DNA of 36,453 nt from contig JAZSPB010000122.1 of assembly GCA_045537235.1 (NCBI GenBank), positions 1 through 36,453 of the forward strand. The letters run 5' to 3'. A model generated the notes under the pieces. It saw nothing but the letters and a program-made list of their open reading frames with translations, was not told the DNA's origin and made no database searches. The first letter of the stretch is position 1; each line of letters starts with the position of its first letter. Origin of the DNA: RGIG8775 sp045537235 (GTDB lineage Bacteria > Bacillota > Clostridia > Oscillospirales > CAG-272). Positions 23,362 to 31,462 of the stretch are shown one piece after another. A program made the translations under genes and the position numbers.

Positions 23362-23390
23362 ATTATACCATATTCCTCATTTTTTGTCAA
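23362..23390 (-). promoter_or_regulatory. Consensus sigma-A promoter of the methylglyoxal-synthase-like gene
   Basis: TTGACA is followed after 17 bp by TATAAT on the minus strand. The remaining gap 23391-23548 is AT-rich with no gene. Confidence 0.88.
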
Positions 23391-23548
23391 TCGGTTTTAT
23401 TCATTTTTATACATTATTGGCAACTTTTTCCCCAAAATATCAGTCAAAATGAACAATTTTTTCTTTTTCGAAAGCTTTTTTGCTGTCACGATATACAAAT
23501 TTTCCTCCCTTTTTTCACTTTTTGATGGATTTCCCAAAACCAAACACA

Positions 23549-23596
23549 CAAAAAAACAGCCAATGCGCTCCTCAAGGGGCTTTGCGCATCGGCTGT
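23549..23596 (-). terminator. Terminator of the capsule-regulator operon
   Basis: On the minus strand ACAGCCGATGCGC pairs with GCGCATTGGCTGT (13 bp, one G-T pair), followed by seven T. Confidence 0.88.
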
Positions 23597-23608
23597 TCTA
23601 TAATTGGG

Positions 23609-24379
23609 TCAATCCTTCTCTACGATGACCTTCATTTTTTCTCTGGGTTCGTCGGAATCGCCGTAACTGCCGTAACGGCTTGCATACTTGGAACCGTATT
23701 TTTTGCCGTACTTACCGCCATTTATGCTGTAAGGCTTATATCTGAGTCTGCTGCTACGAACACAGTTCAGCGCAACACCCAAAATATGTACACCACTCTT
23801 GACAAGCTGCTCTTTGATCAACTTAACACGGCGAATAGACACTTTATCTGCGGCAATTACCATAATGGCACTGTCGCAAACACCGGCAACCACAGCACAG
23901 TCGATAACCATTCCCAACGGAGGCGTATCCACGATGACATAATCGTAAAGCTTGCTCTGCTCCTCGATCAACCGCTTGAATGCGGTAGAGCTGAGAAGCT
24001 CGGCAGGGTTGGCAGGAAACTGACCCGCGAAGATAATATGGAAGCCTTCATACTGTGTAGAAAAGAGGACCTCCTCCAACGTATTCTGTCCGGAAAGATA
24101 CTGGCTGAGACCGCAAATTCCGGAAGCGTCGGCATATTTTTTGATAATAACAGATTTGCGCATATCGGCATCGATAAACAACACCTTTTTGCCAACCTCG
24201 GCAAGGGCACGGCAAAGCTCAAGGGAGACCGTGGACTTACCCTCATTGGGGTGGCAACTGGTAACGGCAATAGCCTTGACGTCGGTACCGCAAAACTGCA
24301 CGTTGGCACGAAGGGTCTTGAAGGCCTCGCCCACAAAATAATCCTTCGATATATTCAAATCCAATCTAATGGTTCTCAT
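23609..24379 (-). CDS. CpsD/CapB-like bacterial tyrosine kinase
   Basis: This 256-residue BY-kinase autophosphorylates tyrosines and, with its membrane partner, controls polymerisation of an exopolysaccharide. Walker A is CHPNEGKST (42-50), Walker A' is VLFIDADMR (66-74) and Walker B is YVIVDTPPLG (147-156). The C-terminal tail carries a cluster of seven tyrosines (214-239), the autophosphorylation site. Being cytosolic, it needs the transmembrane protein encoded just upstream as activator. It is the third gene of a minus-strand operon with the phosphatase and the chain-length protein, and is followed directly by a strong terminator, so no polysaccharide assembly genes are attached. Confidence 0.93.
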   Translation of the reverse strand: MRTIRLDLNISKDYFVGEAFKTLRANVQFCGTDVKAIAVTSCHPNEGKSTVSLELCRALAEVGKKVLFIDADMRKSVIIKKYADASGICGLSQYLSGQNTLEEVLFSTQYEGFHIIFAGQFPANPAELLSSTAFKRLIEEQSKLYDYVIVDTPPLGMVIDCAVVAGVCDSAIMVIAADKVSIRRVKLIKEQLVKSGVHILGVALNCVRSSRLRYKPYSINGGKYGKKYGSKYASRYGSYGDSDEPREKMKVIVEKD

Positions 24380-24423
24380 TCGAACATTCCTTTCTTGTTG
24401 CTGTTATTTTAACCGCACGACGA

Positions 24424-25188
24424 TCAATAATACTTGCCTCTGTTCTTGTTTTTATTTCCCGCATTGACCGCAGGGATCTCACCAAGAACACTCAATTCCA
24501 GATAGCGTTCCACTTCTTCTGCGGAGTGGATCTTGTTGTCATTCAGTTTAATGATCAATGCTACGGCATATACCAGCATACCGGCGATGAATGCCATCAA
24601 AAGAGGGGTAATTTTGCTGACCGAGTTAGAGGGATAGTAATTCAAGGTTCCTTCGTCGATCACGCTAACCTGACGGAAGCCCAAATAATCCTCGATCTCC
24701 TCTGCACCGTACGAGCAAAGCTTATCCGCAATGAGCTTGGAAAGCTCAGGGTCGCTGGTACGCACAGCGATCTCCAACACACGGGACTCATCCACATTGG
24801 ATATCGAAATGTTCTGCTTCAAACGGCTATATCCCATCTCACCCACTTCTCTTCTCCATGCCGATGGTAAGGTGAAATCGTTGGTGATCTCGTCAATAAT
24901 ACGATTGATGACCAAGCGGCTGGTCAGAATCTGCTCGCAATCGTTCACCACAAGCAACGCCAACTGCAAATATGTAGTGGCAGCCGTTCCCGAGTTGACA
25001 CCGTCCGTATAATACAAGAAAATGGTTGCCTTTGAAGTATATTGTTCCTCATAATTGTAGGTCAGCCACGCAAAGCACGAGACTCCCACAATAATGGCAG
25101 CCAACATAATGATCCACAACCGTTTGAGAAACAAAAGCGCCAAGTCTTTTAAACTTATAACGACTTCTTCTTTTTCATTGGTGTTCAT
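24424..25188 (-). CDS. Wzz/CpsC-like polysaccharide chain-length and kinase-activator protein
   Basis: The 254-residue membrane protein has two transmembrane helices (about 22-45 and 205-228) around an extracellular domain, the layout of Wzz/CpsC polysaccharide co-polymerases. Features of the family include the SKATIFLYYTDG start of the outer domain and the proline-containing second helix region (YYPSNSVSKITPLLMAFIAG). The cytosolic tail (HSAEEVERYLELSVLGEIPAV) is the segment that activates the tyrosine kinase. It ends 44 bp before the kinase gene. The start follows AAAGGAAAT. Confidence 0.92.
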   Translation of the reverse strand: MNTNEKEEVVISLKDLALLFLKRLWIIMLAAIIVGVSCFAWLTYNYEEQYTSKATIFLYYTDGVNSGTAATTYLQLALLVVNDCEQILTSRLVINRIIDEITNDFTLPSAWRREVGEMGYSRLKQNISISNVDESRVLEIAVRTSDPELSKLIADKLCSYGAEEIEDYLGFRQVSVIDEGTLNYYPSNSVSKITPLLMAFIAGMLVYAVALIIKLNDNKIHSAEEVERYLELSVLGEIPAVNAGNKNKNRGKYY

Positions 25189-25224
25189 GTTAGATTTCCT
25201 TTCTTGAACTTACACATTGAATTA

Positions 25225-25953
25225 TTATCGGACACGCTCGCCCGAAAGCACTTGAGCGGGATTGGCTGAAAACAGCCGATTCGCCAATCGATCTCCATAC
25301 TTTTTGCGGATCCTGTGATATGCATCCGACAAAAGCGGAGGTCTTGTCGTCAAGTTGTGTCCGTCAGAGGCCACGATGTCGACAAGCCCCTCGGACAAAA
25401 GCCTTCTGGCCATTCGCCCGGGCTTGGTGAAGGGACTCATACAAACCGACCCGGCATTGATCTGGATCAACGCGCCCTCGGAGGCAAGCTCAGCGATCTC
25501 CCGCACTTTTCCCACCATACAGTCATACCGTTCCACATGAGCTACCACGGGAATATAACCGCTGTTGGCAATGGCAGAAACGCCGCGCACAAGATCCGGA
25601 GCATTTACCGTCATCCAAAAATCCACAAGGACATATCGCGTCCCCGCCAAAGTATGGCAACGACCGTCAAGAAGCGCCTCCACACTGCCGGCTCTGTAAT
25701 TCAACTCATTCCCACGGAAAAGTTTCATCCCCGGCAACTGCTCCCGGCAATATTGCTCCGCGCGCAAAAAGGCCGACTCAATGGCATCCGTGCGAACGCC
25801 GAACATATCGGGAGCATAATGCGGCGTCAAACAGAGCGTTCTGGTTCCATCCGCGTATGCCATTCGAAGCATCGCGCACATTTCTCGCTCATCCGATGCA
25901 CCGTCATCCACTCCACAAAGAGCATGACAATGGATATCAGCAAACGAAAACAT
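25225..25953 (-). CDS. CpsB/YwqE-like tyrosine-protein phosphatase (PHP family)
   Basis: The 242-residue enzyme belongs to the PHP family of metal-dependent phosphatases that dephosphorylate capsule-type tyrosine kinases. The first metal motif is D6-I-H8-C-H10, with the following VDDGA. Later metal-binding segments are TPHY, FRGNELNY, VVAHVERY and VASDGHN. It is the first gene of the trio. I start at ATG 25953, because GGGGGTG lies 8 nt before it; a GTG two codons upstream is too close. An orphan phosphatase-copolymerase-kinase set is unusual next to no glycan cluster. Confidence 0.92.
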   Translation of the reverse strand: MFSFADIHCHALCGVDDGASDEREMCAMLRMAYADGTRTLCLTPHYAPDMFGVRTDAIESAFLRAEQYCREQLPGMKLFRGNELNYRAGSVEALLDGRCHTLAGTRYVLVDFWMTVNAPDLVRGVSAIANSGYIPVVAHVERYDCMVGKVREIAELASEGALIQINAGSVCMSPFTKPGRMARRLLSEGLVDIVASDGHNLTTRPPLLSDAYHRIRKKYGDRLANRLFSANPAQVLSGERVR

Positions 25954-25990
25954 AAGCACTTCACCCCCGAAAAGATTCCCTCACTTATAT

Positions 25991-26019
25991 ATTTTATCAC
26001 ACAAATCGAAAAAAGTCAA
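25991..26019 (-). promoter_or_regulatory. Sigma-A promoter of the capsule-regulator operon
   Basis: On the minus strand TTGACT is followed after 17 bp by TAAAAT, 38 bp before the phosphatase start codon. Confidence 0.8.
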
Positions 26020-26029
26020 CAGTTAAACT

Positions 26030-26060
26030 GAAAAAAGAGGATGCCTTCGCGACATCCTCT
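26030..26060 (-). terminator. Terminator of serC-serA
   Basis: On the minus strand AGAGGATG pairs with CATCCTCT (8 bp), followed by six T. It separates serA from the next promoter, 11 bp away. Confidence 0.88.
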
Positions 26061-26073
26061 TGCGAATTTGGTC

Positions 26074-27234
26074 TTATTGAATGACTCTTACACGGTAGAT
26101 CTCGGAAGCCGCCTCCAGCTTGGCAACGGTAGCCTCGGAAGGAGCCGCAGAAAGATCCAACATGGTGTAAGCATTATTTCCCTTGGATTTATTGGTCAAA
26201 TTTTCAATGTTGATTCCCTCATCGGAAAGTGCACCTGTGATCTGATTAATGACCGCAGGAACATTGGCATGAAGCACGCAAACGCGAGCATGAGTGCTCA
26301 TGGGCATATCCACATTGGGGAAGTTTACACTGTTTTTGATATTACCGTAACGAAGATAGTTATCCAGCTCGATAGCCGCCATAACAGCGCAGTTGTCCTC
26401 GGACTCCTCGGTAGAAGCACCCAGATGAGGAATGGTCACAGCGCCCTCGACGCCCACGATATCCTCGGTGGGGAAATCGGTGACATAAGCCGAGATCTTA
26501 CCGGAAGCGAGAGCCTCCTTAACAGCAGCCGCATCCACCAAGTCTGCACGGGACAAATTGATGATCTTTACGCCGTCCTTCATCTTGGCGATGGACTCGG
26601 CATTGATCATATTCTTGGTATCGGGCGTTGCGGGAACGTGAAGGGTGATGTAATCAGCCACCTTGTAGATCTCGTCGTAGGTCTTAGCCTGCGAAACGTG
26701 GTGATTAAGGTGCCATGCACCGTCGATGCTGATGAAGGGGTCGCAACCGACAACATCCATCTTCAAGTGAGTAGCAATACCTGCCACCATACCGCCGATA
26801 GCGCCCAGACCGATAACACCGAGGGTCTTACCCGCGATCTCACATCCGGCGAACTTGGACTTGCCTGCCTCAACAGCCTTGGCAACGCCCTCGGTTCCTG
26901 CCAGCGACTCTGCCCACTTGATTCCGCCTACGATGTTACGGGAAGCCAAAAGCAGTGCGCAAATGGCAAGCTCCTTAACACCGTTAGCATTGGCACCGGG
27001 GGTATTGAACACTACGATGCCCTGCTCGGAGCAACGGTCGATCGGAATATTGTTGACACCCGCACCTGCGCGAGCAATAGCCTTGAGCTCCTTACCGAAC
27101 TCCATGTCATGCATTGCTGCCGAACGAACCATGATGGCATCGGGATTCTCGATATCGGCACCGATGTTATAAACCGCCTTATCCAGCTTGTCGGTTCCGA
27201 CAGCCGCAATTTTATTAAGAAGTTGAATATTCAT
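26074..27234 (-). CDS. serA: D-3-phosphoglycerate dehydrogenase
   Basis: The 386-residue NAD-dependent enzyme commits 3-phosphoglycerate to serine synthesis. The nucleotide-binding motif is GVIGLGAIGG, the catalytic segments are NLSRADLVD and the histidine of IPHLGAST, and the motif ARAGAGVNNIP is intact. The last 70 residues form an ACT domain (ARVCVLHANVPAVINQITGALSDEGINIENL), the usual site of serine feedback. This is the short form without the ASB domain. It lies 19 bp downstream of serC in one operon. Confidence 0.96.
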   Translation of the reverse strand: MNIQLLNKIAAVGTDKLDKAVYNIGADIENPDAIMVRSAAMHDMEFGKELKAIARAGAGVNNIPIDRCSEQGIVVFNTPGANANGVKELAICALLLASRNIVGGIKWAESLAGTEGVAKAVEAGKSKFAGCEIAGKTLGVIGLGAIGGMVAGIATHLKMDVVGCDPFISIDGAWHLNHHVSQAKTYDEIYKVADYITLHVPATPDTKNMINAESIAKMKDGVKIINLSRADLVDAAAVKEALASGKISAYVTDFPTEDIVGVEGAVTIPHLGASTEESEDNCAVMAAIELDNYLRYGNIKNSVNFPNVDMPMSTHARVCVLHANVPAVINQITGALSDEGINIENLTNKSKGNNAYTMLDLSAAPSEATVAKLEAASEIYRVRVIQ

Positions 27235-27253
27235 TTTTATAACCCTTTCACAA

Positions 27254-28342
27254 TTATTTGGGATTCTTTTCCGCGAAATTCTTCATGAAGGCGACCAGCT
27301 TCTCTACGCCCTCGTAAGGCATAGCATTGTAGATGGAAGCTCTCATACCGCCAACCGAACGGTGACCCTTGAGGTTCTTAAGACCGTTTGCAGAAGCCTC
27401 GGATGCAAACTTCTTGTCCAAGTCTGCGTTGCCGGTAACAAAGGTAACGTTCATCATCGAACGGCTGTCCTTCTTGACAGGGACAATATAATAATTCTGG
27501 CTATCCAAATAATCGTAGAGAAGAGCTGCCTTGCGCTCATTCATCTCCTTCATCTTTTCAAGACCGCCGATGGAAAGGATCCACTCGTAGACCAGCTTTG
27601 CCATATAGATGGTGTAGCAGGGGGGCGTGTTGTACATAGAATCGTTCTCGGCCATGGTCTTCCACTCGAGCATGGTGGGCATATTCTCCTCGGCATAATC
27701 AAGAAGATCCTCACGAACGATCACAAGCGTCAAACCTGCGGGAGCCATATTCTTCTGCGCGCCTGCATAGATCACACCGAACTTGGAAACATCCACAGGC
27801 TCGGAAATGATGCAGGAGGACATATCGGCAACCAACGGAATATCGCCGGTGTCGGGAATGTAGGAATACTTGGTTCCGTAAATGGTGTTATTAAAGCAAA
27901 CATGAACGTAAGCCGCATCGGGACGGATCATATCGCGAGCCACAGTGGGGATATGATCAAAGTTATCCTCCTTGGTGGTAGCAATGCACTTAACGTCATA
28001 GCCCAACTTTTGAGCCTCTTTGTAAGCCTTGCCGGAGAACTGACCGGAAACCACATAATCCGCCTTGCCCGTTCTCTTGATCAAGTTCATGGGAACGGCA
28101 GCAAACTGGGTAGATGCACCACCCTGAAGGAAGAGCACCTTGTAGTTGTCGGGAATGTTCATCAGCTTGCGAAGAAGAGCCTCCGCATCCTGAATGATAA
28201 CTTCGTAATCAGGAGATCGGTGTGACATCTCCATCACTGACATACCCGATTCTCCGTAGCAGACCAATTCGGATGCTGCTTTCTCAAGCACGGGCAACGG
28301 AAGCATGGAAGGGCCTGCCGAAAAGTTGTAAACTCTGTTCAT
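27254..28342 (-). CDS. serC: Phosphoserine aminotransferase
   Basis: The 362-residue PLP enzyme converts 3-phosphohydroxypyruvate to phosphoserine, directly after SerA in the pathway. The start VYNFSAGPSMLP is typical, and the PLP lysine is K197 in YAGAQKNMAPAG. The block SHRSPDYEVI and the phosphate-binding HRSVGGMRASIYNAMPYEGV at the end are intact. The start is ATG 28342, since AGGAGG lies 6 nt before it. It is the first gene of the serC-serA operon; serB is not in view. Confidence 0.96.
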   Translation of the reverse strand: MNRVYNFSAGPSMLPLPVLEKAASELVCYGESGMSVMEMSHRSPDYEVIIQDAEALLRKLMNIPDNYKVLFLQGGASTQFAAVPMNLIKRTGKADYVVSGQFSGKAYKEAQKLGYDVKCIATTKEDNFDHIPTVARDMIRPDAAYVHVCFNNTIYGTKYSYIPDTGDIPLVADMSSCIISEPVDVSKFGVIYAGAQKNMAPAGLTLVIVREDLLDYAEENMPTMLEWKTMAENDSMYNTPPCYTIYMAKLVYEWILSIGGLEKMKEMNERKAALLYDYLDSQNYYIVPVKKDSRSMMNVTFVTGNADLDKKFASEASANGLKNLKGHRSVGGMRASIYNAMPYEGVEKLVAFMKNFAEKNPK

Positions 28343-28392
28343 AATGAACCTCCTGAAATGATACATTTTGACCTTTTAAGATCATACTCCAT

Positions 28393-28421
28393 ATTATATA
28401 CCCAAAAACAAAAATCGTCAA
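28393..28421 (-). promoter_or_regulatory. Sigma-A promoter of serC-serA
   Basis: On the minus strand TTGACG is followed after 17 bp by TATAAT. Confidence 0.85.
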
Positions 28422-28431
28422 GGTTTTTGTT

Positions 28432-28470
28432 AAAAAAACAGCACTTCCCACAAAAATCTCCGAAAGTGCT
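28432..28470 (-). terminator. Terminator downstream of repeat copy 5
   Basis: On the minus strand AGCACTT pairs with AAGTGCT (7 bp), then G and seven T. It would end transcripts coming from the ThyX-like gene through the repeat. Confidence 0.75.
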
Positions 28471-28520
28471 ATTTTCTTTTGAATATTTTACCAATTCTTT
28501 GTATAATCTTCCAATTGCGA

Positions 28521-28741
28521 ACCGCCTACGAGCGAGGGGAAAGGTTGCTTGTTGAAAAAAAAGCACACTTCCTTCGAAAGTTCGCAAAAATTTTTGTTCC
28601 GCGCCCTTTTTTGAATTTGCGCGAACATAGCGATACCCCATAGGGGGCAGTATGTTCGCTCAAACTCCAAAAAAGGCGCGGAACAAAAGTTTTTTGCGGA
28701 GCTTTTTTTCAAAAAAGCGACCTCCCCCGCCCGCAGGCGGC
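28521..28741. repeat. Long palindromic 3'-end repeat, copy 5
   Basis: The right arm is type A (TTTTTTGCGGAGCTTTTTTTC) and ends 2 bp before the stop codon of the ThyX-like gene. The left arm is type B, with the extra CACTTCC...CGAAAGTTCG insert. The stem TTGTTCCGCGCCC pairs with GGCGCGGAACAA, and the centre pairs GAACATA with TATGTTC. Confidence 0.9.
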
Positions 28742-28743
28742 GA

Positions 28744-29367
28744 TCATTCTTTAACGAGAATGAGCTCTTCCGCATAAGGCAAGGACTTGATCCAATCGCA
28801 GAAAACGTGCCATTCTGCGAGCTTGTGATTGCGTCTTGCGTAATACATATTCATCAAATTTTCGTAATTCATCGTTACGGTGCGCATCTGGTTGTAGCTG
28901 GAGGGAAGCATTTGGATCATGTTGTGCCAGCTCTGTCTGTCATCGCGATCCGCGTTGAATTTCTCACGTTCGGTCTCCAAGTAAGCAATGACGGCATCCA
29001 GCATAGCAAGACCGCCCTCGTCCAAGCGATCGTAACTGAAATCCTCGCGATCGAAGGGTTTGGAATGGATCTTATGCATCGTAGAAGTGGAATTGGCAAC
29101 GGTTCCCACCTTGTAGGTGTCAAACTCCTTCCACCAATAAAGAGGCGCGGTGATATCCACGCTGACAAAGATCTGACGAATAAATTTTCGATGGTCGCTC
29201 CCCGCACGGCAAAGGCGATTGCCAAACTCCAAATCTGCGGGGCCGTAGACGTAATTGCCTTCCTCATCGTAATAGCTGTCACTCTTGGCCCAGCTATTCA
29301 TGGGGTTGCGCGCGCCGCGCATAGCGTTTTCCAAATTCATAACTGCGTCTCTTTCGATCTTTAGCAT
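28744..29367 (-). CDS. Conserved protein, possibly ThyX-like
   Basis: I do not have a firm family name for this 207-residue protein. The central segment YWWKEFDTYKVGTVANSTSTM resembles in spacing the RHRxxSxNxxSxRY signature of flavin-dependent thymidylate synthase ThyX, and the C-terminal RRNHKLAEWHVFCDWI resembles the ThyX helix that follows. The arginines and histidine of the signature are not conserved, so thymidylate synthesis is doubtful. The start ATG follows GGAGGT. It has its own promoter. The stop codon abuts repeat copy 5. Confidence 0.6.
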   Translation of the reverse strand: MLKIERDAVMNLENAMRGARNPMNSWAKSDSYYDEEGNYVYGPADLEFGNRLCRAGSDHRKFIRQIFVSVDITAPLYWWKEFDTYKVGTVANSTSTMHKIHSKPFDREDFSYDRLDEGGLAMLDAVIAYLETEREKFNADRDDRQSWHNMIQMLPSSYNQMRTVTMNYENLMNMYYARRNHKLAEWHVFCDWIKSLPYAEELILVKE

Positions 29368-29437
29368 ATTGACCTCCGAAAAATGTTTAATGGATCCACC
29401 CCATCGCCCGCAAGTGCGCCCTTATAACCTATAATCT

Positions 29438-29466
29438 ATTTTACCATACTTTTCTGTTTTTTTCAA
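29438..29466 (-). promoter_or_regulatory. Sigma-A promoter of the ThyX-like gene
   Basis: On the minus strand TTGAAA is followed after 17 bp by TAAAAT. Confidence 0.7.
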
Positions 29467-29557
29467 CTATCTCGCCAAATTTTATTTCACAAAATGTTCT
29501 GATATCTGCTCCAAAAAAAGGAAACCTCAAATAACACCAAAACTCCCCTTCTCTGCC

Positions 29558-29586
29558 TTGACTTCCGATCTCTGCCATGTTATAAT
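29558..29586 (+). promoter_or_regulatory. Sigma-A promoter of the deacetylase-ATPase operon
   Basis: TTGACT is followed after 17 bp by TATAAT, 40 bp before the start codon at 29627. Confidence 0.85.
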
Positions 29587-29626
29587 GAGATGTACGATTA
29601 TCACCCAAAGTCAAAGAAAGAGGATT

Positions 29627-30445
29627 ATGAAACACACATATTTTTTCGCACTGCTCCTTTCCCTCCTGCTGATTTTTACTGCCTGCGGCGGTGACACTCC
29701 CGTCATGGCGGACACCCAAGACGGCACTGACACCTCCGACACGACCGACACATCCGAAACCGAGTCGGAGACCGAACCCCTACCGCAAGCTCCCAAAAAA
29801 CGTGTTGCCATCACCTTTGATGACGGTCCCGCCTACGACACCCCCACCGCACAGCGTCTGACCTACAAGATCGTAGACGAATTCAAAAAATACAACGGCG
29901 CCGCCACCTTCTTCTTTGTGGGCAACCGCATTGGAAGCACCACGGGAGAGGCCATCCGCTATGCCCACGATAACGGCTGCGAGCTGGCTATCCATGCCTA
30001 CACTCACGACGTCTACTTCGACGAGTGCCCCGAGGATGTCTTTTTAGAGGAGCTTCGCCTTACCAAGGAAGCGATCCAAAAATATGCCCCCGAAGCCAAG
30101 GTTTCCCTCCTCCGCGCCCCGGGCGGCTACATAACCGACGAACGCGCCCTTCTCGCCGGCTACCCTGTCATCAATTGGAGCATCGACTCCGAGGATTGGC
30201 GCTACAAATCCCGTAGCGACGAGGCTACCACCAAGACCAACATCAATACCATTGTCGAAAATGCCCTCCGAAACGTGGAGGACGGCGACATTATTCTCAT
30301 GCATGAGCTTTACTTAAACTCCTACGAAGCTACCTGCATTATTTTGGAGCGACTTAGCGAAATGGGCTTTGAATTTGTCACGGTCTCCGAATTGATCGGC
30401 GCCGATAACCTCAAAGCGGGCAAAACCTACTACGCTGCACCGTAA
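29627..30445 (+). CDS. Polysaccharide deacetylase lipoprotein (CE4/NodB domain)
   Basis: The 272-residue protein has a lipoprotein signal with lipobox F-T-A-C, an acidic Asp/Thr/Ser linker (about 25-50), and a NodB domain (about 55-265). All catalytic motifs are intact: TFDDGP (D65 and D66), H123-x3-H127 for the metal, RAPGGY, the W-containing SIDSEDW, and ILMHE near the end. It should remove acetyl groups from N-acetylglucosamine units of peptidoglycan or another glycan outside the membrane. The start is ATG 29627 with AAAGAGG before it. The ATPase gene follows after 18 bp. Confidence 0.94.
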   Translation: MKHTYFFALLLSLLLIFTACGGDTPVMADTQDGTDTSDTTDTSETESETEPLPQAPKKRVAITFDDGPAYDTPTAQRLTYKIVDEFKKYNGAATFFFVGNRIGSTTGEAIRYAHDNGCELAIHAYTHDVYFDECPEDVFLEELRLTKEAIQKYAPEAKVSLLRAPGGYITDERALLAGYPVINWSIDSEDWRYKSRSDEATTKTNINTIVENALRNVEDGDIILMHELYLNSYEATCIILERLSEMGFEFVTVSELIGADNLKAGKTYYAAP

Positions 30446-30463
30446 CCCCAACACGGAGGCTCT

Positions 30464-31321
30464 ATGTATAAAACGCACATCAAAAAAATAACGCTTCTCT
30501 CGGATCATGCAGAGATCGAATTCATTAAGAATCTGCAACAGACCTGCTTTAACGGTGTCTACCCTTACAAGATCTTTCCCGACAAGAAGATGAGTGAGGT
30601 GGAGCTCGCGCCTATCACCATCTTCTACGGCGGCAACGGCTCGGGAAAGACTACCCTACTCAATATCATCGCGGAAAAAGCCCACGTCACCCGCCAATCG
30701 GCCTTTAACAGCAGTGCCTTCTTTTCCACCTATGTGAACGGCTGTAGCCTCACGGGAACGGTGCCGAGAAACAGCCGCATCCTCACCAGCGACGATGTGT
30801 TCGACTATCTTCTCAACATCCGATATCTCAATCAAGGCATCGATGCACGCCGCGCGGATCTGTTTGAGGACTACCTTGACAAAAAATGGAGCCAAAGCGA
30901 CTCATTTTCGGGCTTGGACGACTATGAGAGGTGGAAAGAATGCTATGATGCCAAATCCAAGTCGCAATCGCAATTCGTACGGGAACGGTTGAGACGAAAC
31001 GAGGAAATGTATTCCAACGGCGAAAGTGCCCTGCGATACTTTTTGGAATATATCACCGAAAATGCAGTATACCTCTTGGACGAGCCAGAAAACAGCCTTT
31101 CCATCGCCCTCCAGCAAGAGCTTTGCGAATACATCACTCAATCCGCGCGTCATTTCGGCTGTCAGTTCATCCTCGCCACCCACTCCCCTATTCTTCTGTC
31201 CCTCCCCGACGCCGTGATCTATGATCTCGACACTGTGCCTGTGGGAACGCGCAAATGGACAGAGTTGGAAAATGTTAGGCGGTATTTTGACTTTTTCGAA
31301 GCACATCGGAGTGAGTTTTGA
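30464..31321 (+). CDS. ATP-binding protein, ABC/AAA-type stand-alone ATPase
   Basis: The 285-residue protein has a P-loop GGNGSGKT (56-63), a signature-like YSNGES (183-188), Walker B YLLDEPEN (203-210) and an H-loop histidine (H240 in LATHSP). This is the layout of the small RecF/OLD-like ATPases often annotated as AAA family ATPase. There is no transmembrane partner and no nuclease domain. It is the second gene behind the deacetylase, with GGAGG before its ATG. Function is unknown; a link to cell-wall work is only suggested by the neighbour. Repeat copy 6 starts 3 bp after the stop. Confidence 0.85.
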   Translation: MYKTHIKKITLLSDHAEIEFIKNLQQTCFNGVYPYKIFPDKKMSEVELAPITIFYGGNGSGKTTLLNIIAEKAHVTRQSAFNSSAFFSTYVNGCSLTGTVPRNSRILTSDDVFDYLLNIRYLNQGIDARRADLFEDYLDKKWSQSDSFSGLDDYERWKECYDAKSKSQSQFVRERLRRNEEMYSNGESALRYFLEYITENAVYLLDEPENSLSIALQQELCEYITQSARHFGCQFILATHSPILLSLPDAVIYDLDTVPVGTRKWTELENVRRYFDFFEAHRSEF

Positions 31322-31324
31322 TAT

Positions 31325-31402
31325 GGCGCCTGTGGGCGCAGGAGGTCGCTTTTTTGAAAAAAAGATCCGCAAAAAGCTTTTGATCCGCGCCCGAAGGCAC
31401 CA
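31325..31402. repeat. Palindromic 3'-end repeat, copy 6 (half element)
   Basis: Only the type A left arm is present: GCGCCTGTGGGCGCAGGAGG, then GGTCGCTTTTTTGAAAAAAAG and the stem start TTTTGATCCGCGCCC. The loop and right arm are missing. Instead GAAGGCACC leads into an ordinary terminator, so the half copy still lies between two convergent genes. Confidence 0.88.
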
Positions 31403-31409
31403 AAAAAGG

Positions 31410-31448
31410 ACCGACTCATGGAGAGTTCCCCCAATGAGTCGGTTGTTT
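31410..31448. terminator. Bidirectional terminator between the ATPase gene and cotJC
   Basis: ACCGACTCAT pairs perfectly with ATGAGTCGGT (10 bp), with TGTTTTT on the right and A6 on the left, so it can serve both convergent genes. Confidence 0.85.
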
Positions 31449-31462
31449 TTATCGCGCTTACA

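Noticed and set aside
28479..28507. Plus-strand promoter-like TTGAAT-17-TATAAT reading into repeat copy 5
   Set aside because: No plus-strand gene follows; AT-rich sequence gives such matches by chance. An antisense RNA through the repeat cannot be excluded.
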